Source of the DNA: Symbiodinium natans
Lineage: Eukaryota; Sar; Dinophyceae; Suessiales; Symbiodiniaceae
Length of the DNA stretch: 64,000 bases
Direction of reading: 5' to 3'
NCBI GenBank assembly: GCA_905221605.1
Contig: CAJNDS010002188.1
Span: 124,001 to 188,000 of the forward strand
Shown piece after piece: positions 57,740-64,000 of the stretch. Each line of letters starts with the position of its first letter. Within the stretch, counting starts at the first letter, position 1. A program made the position numbers and the translations under genes. The notes below the pieces were generated by a model. It saw only the letters and a list, made by a program, of their open reading frames with translations. It made no database searches and was not told where the DNA came from.

Positions 57740-60052
57740 TTGCGGAGGAGGAAATCGTCCCGGCCCTTGGTTGAGGCGCTCTGCCAAGCCGGCTTAGCGG
57801 ACAGGCTCCCATGGCAGGTGTGGGATGAACAGCGGCTGTTGCTTGCAGGGTCTGCGGCTGTAGTGGCAGGCCAGGCATACTGGGCACACTGTCTAGCTCC
57901 AAAAGGACCTAGGCAGTTGAGCACGGCCCCCTGTAACACAAGTGCGTGTGCTTTGCCTGCTGACGTCCAGTCCTTTCTCCAACCGATCGTGCCCTGACGC
58001 AACAAGGGCCTTTCTTGGCAGATGATCAGGTTGCAGCAAGCCTCAAGTGCCTGGCGAGCTTCACCCAGCGGAGTGTCATAGTGCTAGATCCTCTGATGCT
58101 TCAAGCTGCGGTGGCCCATGAAAGCCACAGCATCCTAACTACGTTCCTTGCGGGTGTCCAGCAGCCCTTCGAAGTCATTTCGGCCTTTTGCTCCCATGAC
58201 CATTGGGTGTTTGTCCATTGGCATGTTTCCCTTGGCACTGTTGAAGCGTGGACAAGCTCCACCGCAAAGCTGCATGATGCTGATGTGGCAGTGGCGCACT
58301 GCGTTTTTGGCCGGGCGCTTGGCTCACATGCACGTTCTTTCCGGTTCCACGATGCCCCTGCCAGGGTCGAAAGCCCCAACTTGTGTGGGCCGCTTGGTTT
58401 GGTCGACCTGCTGTGTCAGTTGCAAGGTGCTGAGCCATGGGCGTTTGAGCATGCTTGCGATACGGCGGCGTGGGTTCTGGCTGCGTTCGTGGCTTCTCTT
58501 GACCGCGACGGCCATGTGCGTCAGCCCGTTCTGTTGGCAGGTGCATTGCATGGAGCTGGGGCCCACCCACTCTTGGTCCAGGGCCTAGCGGCCACCCTGC
58601 GCCAGAAAGGTGTGCCGGCCGAGGCGGCGTCCGACCGTGCTCAGTCTGCAATATGCCAACTTGGTGCGGCAGCTGTCCAGAAGGCAATGACTTCGGCCCA
58701 GCCTTGGAAGCAGTTGAAAGCCTTGGCCAATCAGGCAAAGCCAGTGTTCCAGTGGATTCTTCCGTCCGAGCTTCAGGTTCACATCGAAGCCCGGTTGGCG
58801 TCGGGTGACGGCCCGAGCCATCGCCGAGCTCAACGCAAAGTTCGCAGTGTTTCAGGGCCATTGGCGCCCAGCAGCAAGGAGGTACAGGCGCCTAGGCCAG
58901 ACCAGGTTGAGGTTCCCGACGGTGTCTTCATCCAGGCCAAAGGTGGCGAAACCTTGTGTGCGCTCTCCCTGCTTGAGGTAGGACCTCAGGCAGAAGGGGT
59001 CGTCTTGGTGACGCCGGCGGAGGCGTTGCCTTACCTTGCACTCTCGAGCCCAGTTTCCAAGCGTGCGTTGGCGCTCCTTGTCCTTGGGGATATCTGTGTG
59101 TCTGGGGCCACCGCGCCTGTGTCCCAGGTTCGGTTCCAGGCCCAGTGCGTTGAGACATCTGAGCCGATGCTACTGACAGCAACCATGATCCAGATTGGCG
59201 ATGTTTGGGTGGCCAAGGCTGTGCCTACTCAGGTGGCGCCGCTTGATGTCGTTGATTCCACCTTGGTTCGGGTTGCTTGCTTCAAGGACCAGTGGCCTGG
59301 AGTATGGCGGGGACTGATTCAGGCACCAGTGCGAGCAATTCTTTCTCAATGCCCTCAGCTCAGGACGTGTCGCGCCTTGGACTGTGCGTGCCCGTCGTGG
59401 CATGGCCTTAGCGGCCCAGGGGAGCCCGAAGCTCTCCTGGAGGTTTTTGGCAGGCAGTTCTTGAACGAGAATTACAAGGGGGCATCGCCCTTGCCTGGTG
59501 GTCAAGGCGCGGGCATTTGGTGGGTAGTCCAGGCCTCGGAGCGCCCTGACAGATCTGTCATTCCCACAGCCCAAGGGGAAATCCTGATCGTTGAGCAAAA
59601 GGCCCGTGTGGTCGAAGCGCCACGCGTGCCGACTGTCGTTGCGTCCAAGTCTGCCCTTCGTCGCCTCTCGGAATCCCGTGTCGAGGCTGATCCCATTGAT
59701 GTGTCAGACCCATGGCAACAGTATTTGGATGGCAAGGCTAGTGGACAGAGCCAGGCACTCCGCGGGGAATCATCAGGATCCTCCGGACCAAGAGCCCAGG
59801 GTGTCACTCAGGCGGAGTTAGCTGGCGCGCCGACTTGAAGAGTCGGTGGGCACACAGGTTGCCACACAGGTTTCGCAGGCGCACAGGTCTTTTGATGGCC
59901 GCTTGGCAGGTGTTGAGGAGAAGGTTGGTTCTCTTCATCAAAGGGTCGATGCCCAAGAGCAAGGTCTGCAGCAGGTCATCCAGAACATGTTTGCGGCCCA
60001 GACGCAGCGCATCGAGGAGCTCCTTGGAGCGAAACGCCACCGTGAGCAGTGA
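57740..60052 (+). pseudogene. LINE ORF1 protein (broken by frameshifts)
   Basis: Three successive frames form one apparent protein of roughly 770 residues: 57740-57997 (VEALCQAGLADRLPWQVW), 57964-59838 (entered near 57990; VLDPLMLQAAVAHESHSI) and about 59825-60052 (SVGTQVATQVSQAHRSFDG). The last part is a coiled coil ending QTQRIEELLGAKRH. In the middle, CRALDCACPSWH (about residue 470 of the 58015 frame) has the spaced Cys/His of a small zinc knuckle. The downstream RQFLNENYKG and WWVVQA are further landmarks. ORF1 proteins of LINEs bind the element RNA. I do not recognise the rest. No CCHC finger of the Gag type is seen. Confidence 0.7.
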
Positions 60053-60080
60053 CTAGGTTGGGTTTGTGGAGCGGGGTTAG

Positions 60081-63000
60081 GTGCCGCGAGCATTCCGCGG
60101 ATGCGGTGGTTGGTGGCACGTTGTTTGGCTTGCTTTCTTTCTCTCTTTTCATTGGGGTGAGGCGTGCCATCCAGGACCTGTCCGGCAATCAGGTAGGTTT
60201 CAGGTTGGCGCCATTAACCCGACAGGGTTGAATGGAAAGGCCTCTGTTCTTTCAACGATCCATCCTGGCATCTGGGGCATATCTGAGACTCATCTTTCAG
60301 CCCAAGGCTTGCGCCAGTTTAGGCAAGGTCTGCGTTTGAACCAGGCCCCATTCACGTTTCTCCCGGGGGCCCCGGCGCCCCTGCGTACCGGAAGCCAAAC
60401 TTCAGGTGGATACACAGGAGTCGGCTTTGCATCTTCATATCCCGTCCGGGCATCCCCGACCGGGTGGCACCAGGATGTGTGGAATACCGCACGCGTCCAA
60501 TTGGCCTCTTTTTACGTGGCTCCTTTTTGGGTCCAAGGGGCAGTGGTTTATGGCTACCCGGCGGACCAAGCCAAGACGCACGTTCTTCTAGATGCGGTCA
60601 CTGAGCGGTTGGTGCTTAACTCTCGCGGCCCGAGGTTTGTTGTGGGTGACATGAATCTCCTGCCTCAACAGCTTGAAGCTGCCCACCCCGAATGGTGCCA
60701 GCATGGGTTTCGTGAAATTCAGGCGGTCGCGGCAGCGAGATGGGGCTGGCAGGTGCAGTCTACATGCAAGCATGCCACTCAGAAAGACCACCTGTGGGTG
60801 TCACCTGAGCTTGCCTCCATGCTGTGCGAGGTGCAGGTGCAGCATGACGTTTTTGCGGACCCATGCAGTGCTGGTGGGCACGTTCTTAGGAGGTCAGGCC
60901 ATGTTATCGCGGTTTTGTTGGCGCATGCCCCAGCCTGCGCTTGAACCGAAGGCAAAGGTGCAACCGCTGTCGACGCAGCCAGCCGTGCCATTGGACACAT
61001 CTCGCCCTTCACAGGCCTACTCTTCCTTGTGGCGTCAGTATGAGGACCGATGGTCCGACGACAGAAGCGCGCGACAAATCGAGCCCTTGACTGAGGCCCA
61101 ACGTGGCCGGGCAGCCACCCTGGATACCAAACTTGTTCGCACGGCTCCCGTACCGATGACTAAGGGCAGGCATGGTGAGGCCGAGGTAACCTTCTTTGGT
61201 GGGGATTGGTGGTTCGGTCGGTGGTTCAAGCATCTTCGTCGTTTGCAGGCCTACATGCAGGTCGCGTGAAGGCCGAGCCGAAGCCCAAGCCAATCGGTGG
61301 CGCGCTGTTCGCCGAGCAGCAGGTTTCAAACCGTCGTTTGCAGAGTGGTGGCTATGTCGCAAAGTTCGCATGGCTGGGGATCCAGACAGGATGCCTGTCA
61401 ACCCGCCAGGGGCCCAGTGTGCGCAGCAAATCTTTCAGACGTTCGAGGCTTGTTTCCGTGACTTGGAAAGCCAACTTAAGAAGCACACGCGCAAACTGGC
61501 GCAGCAGCGCCGGGTGGACAATCCATCTTTGATTTTTCGGGACATGAAGCCTGATCAGGCTGAGCCGGTAGAGACCCTTGTCTCAGGCACCAAGGCCAGA
61601 GTCCAGGAAGTGAGGGCTGATGAGGGGTTGGTGGTGCTTGATGGTTCGCCGGCTTGGGTGCCAGAGCTTCCGTTTCATGTCGGCGAGCGGGCGCTTGAGG
61701 TGCATCACACAGAGGAGGAATGTTTGTGGGGCGACGTCGCAAGCCTGCGCCCGAACGACTTGGTGCGCCAGGACGTGCTGCTCGGGGACCTCCCCCAAAT
61801 CTTCCAAGCCTTCGCCAAAGAATGGATTCAAAGGTGGATCCGGCCGGACCACTTGGAGGCGCATAGGTGGGACGGCCTGTTGGCCAGCTTTCCGTTGCCC
61901 CAAGGCCGACCTATGGTGCTCCCGCCCATTTCTGAAGAGACATGGCGAGCGACGGCGCGGGCGAAGCGGTCTTCGGCAGCCATAGGGCCTGACGGCGTGT
62001 CACGCGATGACTTGTTGCGCCTTCCCTCGGATCTTGTGCAAGGCATGTTGGCCATTTACCAGGAAGCCGAGACCACCGGCAAATGGCCTGAACAAATGCT
62101 GGTAGGCATAGTGGCAGCGTTGGCAAAAGTGCCACACGCCAGGGAGGTGACGCAGTACAGGCCAATAACGGTCTTGTCGTTGTCATATAGGGTTTGGGGG
62201 TCTATCCGCGCGCGTCAGGCGCTGGCCTATCTCCGGGGAGTGGTGCCTGACACGCTGTGTGGCAACATGCCGGGGAGGGCTGCGGCTACCATTTGGTGGC
62301 AGCTTCAGGCAGAGGTGGAGCGTGCGCAAGCCCAGGGCTACGTTCTGGCAGGGGCTGCCCTTGATTTGCAGAAAGCCTTCAACACTTTGCCCAGGGTGCC
62401 AGTTCTTGCTCTTGCCGAGTTGGTTGGCCTCCCGGCTGGGTTGGTGAGAGGTTGGTCCGGCGCTTTAACTGGGGTGCAGCGCAGGTTTAAGGTACGTGGT
62501 TCCGTCGGTCCGGCCTTGCTTGCCAATGCAGGCTTTCCAGAAGGCGATGCCATGTCCGTTGTCGCCATGGCGCTGGTTGACTTAGCACTCCATCATCATA
62601 TAGCAGCACAGGTGCCTCTTTCCAAAGTCATTTCCTTCGTGGACGACTGGCAGCATCCCGGAGGCAGTCCAAGCCACCAAGGCCTTTGCGCAATCCTGGG
62701 ACATCGCGCTGGATGAGTCTAAAACTAAGGTCTGGGCGACAACCGCGGAAGCCCGGAAGGCACTTCGAAACCAAGGTTTCCAGACCACGCTGGATGCTCG
62801 TGATTTAGGGGGCCATCTGTCCTTCTCTAAACGTGTATCTGTCTATACCATCACGACCAGGATTAAATCAATGCAGCCCCTCTGGCCGCGGCTTCAGCTG
62901 TCACCTGCCCCCTTTGAGCAGAAGCTTCGTGCGCTCTCAGTGGCAGCCTGGCCACGCGCGCTTCATGGCATTTCGGTTGTTCTCTTGGGGGATGGGCACT

Positions 63001-64000
63001 TTGACGGGTTGCGTAGTGCGGCTGTGCGAGGGCTAGGGGCCAAGCGGCCTGGGCTCAACCCAGCTGTTTTGTTGGGGCTCACTGTTTATCCGGTGGCCGA
63101 TCCTGCCTTCTTTGCGCTTCTTTCCACATTCAGAGATCTTCGAGCCCATGGGTCGCAACAGTGGGCCAGTTGGCCGATCCCATTGCTGTGAGGGCACTTC
63201 CTGTAGGCACGGGGCCGGTTTCGGTTTGGTTGGGTAGGTGTAATGCGGTGGGTTTGGCTTGGAGGCCCGAAGTGCAGATGCTGGAGGATTCACTGGGGGC
63301 TTTTGATCCTTGGGCCACCTCCATGCAGGAGGTTGAGCTGCGATTGGTTCGCGCATGGCAGGGATCCATCGCATCCCGCGTGCAGCATTGGCGAGGGTTT
63401 GCAGGGTTGAGACAGGCTGATCCTGTCCTCACGCGCAAGCTTACAGCCCAGTGGCCGGCTGAGGACAGGGCCTTGATACGCATCACGCTCACAGGGGCCT
63501 TCTTTACAGAGGATGCCTTGCGCCACATTGGAGGCGGCGATTCGCCATTATGTCCCTTTTGCAGCGTGACGGCGTTGAGCATAGGGTTTGGCGCTGCACT
63601 GCTTTCAACCGCGAGCGCCAGCAGGCCCTTCGGGGGAGCACTTTCACTTTCGAGGACTTACCGCCGTGCCAGTCCATGCATGGTTGGTGCATGCAGCCGC
63701 GTGAGCTTGACGTGCTACAGCAAGAACTGCTCGGCATACCGTGCTTGCTTTGTGATTTTCAGGTGCCGCATTCGGCAGAAGATCAGATCGACTTGTTTAC
63801 CGATGGGTCATGTTTGCTTCCAAGAGAACACCGCCTGCGTTTGGCAGCTTGGGCTGTCACAGTTGCGGCCCCCGTGGGCGAGCCAGCAGTCATCCTTGCA
63901 GCAGGGCCGGTGCCAGGCCTTGTGCAGACTGCCTATCGCGGCGAGCTGTCCGCAGTTCTGTCTGCCCTCAAGTATGCGCAGGCCTCAGGACGTAGGGTTC
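60081..64000 (+). pseudogene. LINE ORF2 polyprotein: endonuclease, RT, knuckle, RNase H (broken, partial)
   Basis: The endonuclease begins at VGAINPTGLNGK (about 60205), with ISETHL (60284), VVGDMN (about 60640) and KDHLWVS (60785). The terminal ADH-type motif is recovered only after the shift at about 60861. RT follows in the 61196-62716 frame: YRPITVLSLSYRVWGS, ALDLQKAFNT (motif A), GFPEGDAMSVVA (motif B) and FVDDW at about 62636 (motif C, F in place of the first Y). After 62655 the thumb runs on as AFAQSWDIALDESKTKVW. CPFC at about 63551, with HRVWRC after a shift, gives a C-C-H-C knuckle. RNase H starts at LFTDGS (about 63793) with RGELSAVLSALKYA. Other catalytic residues lie outside the window. 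Enzyme identities are secure; this copy is not intact as read. Confidence 0.9.

Larger units (their letters stand above)
56758..64000 (+). mobile_element. LINE-type non-LTR retrotransposon, 3' end beyond the window
   Basis: Plus-strand element directly adjoining the telomere-like island. Order: ORF1 leader and 120-base tandem repeats (to about 57690), ORF1 (to 60052), ORF2 with APE-type endonuclease, reverse transcriptase, CCHC-like knuckle and RNase H (cut at the window end). At least seven frame changes occur (near 57740, 57990, 59825, 60861, 61266, 62655, 63170 and 63565), yet hardly any internal stop is found once the frame is followed. The copy therefore looks young, or the shifts are sequence errors. 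The exact 5' end is unknown; the boundary given is where TTTAGGG units stop. Confidence 0.85.

Noticed and set aside
57228-58005. Minus-strand ORFs across the LINE ORF1 leader
   Set aside because: Antisense shadows of the plus-strand tandem repeats and ORF1.
58175-58861. 228-codon minus ORF
   Set aside because: Antisense of LINE ORF1; no motif of its own.

Overview
The window looks like nuclear DNA of a dinoflagellate, probably a Symbiodiniaceae-type alga. This is inferred from the sequence only. The signs are: genes cut into many tiny exons separated by introns often only 50-80 bases long; splice donors that are frequently GC and sometimes GA instead of GT; short direct repeats (AGG, AGGC) across exon/intron junctions; PPR repeats and a four-CNB cyclic-nucleotide kinase, both familiar in this group; large degenerate TTTAGGG (algal-type telomere) islands; and long microsatellites. 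Most long open frames are microsatellite translations or intron read-through, so genes were read exon by exon from protein motifs.

Every protein-coding signal recognised between 0.6 and 45.8 kb lies on the minus strand, as expected for a dinoflagellate unidirectional gene array. From right to left (direction of transcription) it holds: a cGMP-dependent-type protein kinase (PKG) gene of at least 12.5 kb with four cyclic-nucleotide-binding (CNB) domains and a C-terminal kinase (45.7-33.3 kb); a Snf7/CHMP4-like ESCRT-III gene (27.2-26.3 kb); unidentified exons at 24-26 kb; PPR-repeat exons (23.3-20.9 and 16.1-14.0 kb) with unidentified exons between them; unidentified exons at 12.6, 11.1-11.5, 6.3-6.8, 5.2-5.6 and 4.0-4.2 kb; and a bacterial-type ribosomal protein uL1 gene (about 2.2-0.6 kb).

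Non-genic blocks are: GA-rich satellite DNA (2.8-3.1 and 9.1-10.0 kb, the latter flanked by a dispersed GC-rich repeat); a mixed-strand higher-order TTTAGGG satellite (30.1-31.5 kb); a 1-kb pyrimidine tract inside a PKG intron (37.2-38.2 kb); two 0.6-kb (TAC)n arrays (48.0-48.6 and 50.6-51.2 kb); a family of about 160-bp repeats in tandem and inverted copies (52.3-53.0 kb); and a G-rich TTTAGGG-like island (53.2-56.76 kb).

That last island contains a minus-strand, 5'-truncated LINE 3' end (54.2-54.9 kb). It is followed directly by a plus-strand LINE (56.76 kb to the window end). This LINE has about 40-residue tandem repeats in its ORF1 region, then an APE-type endonuclease, reverse transcriptase, CCHC-like knuckle and RNase H. 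Its frames are broken almost only by single-base shifts. Both LINE copies abut telomere-like DNA, which raises the possibility of a telomere-repeat-directed retrotransposon.
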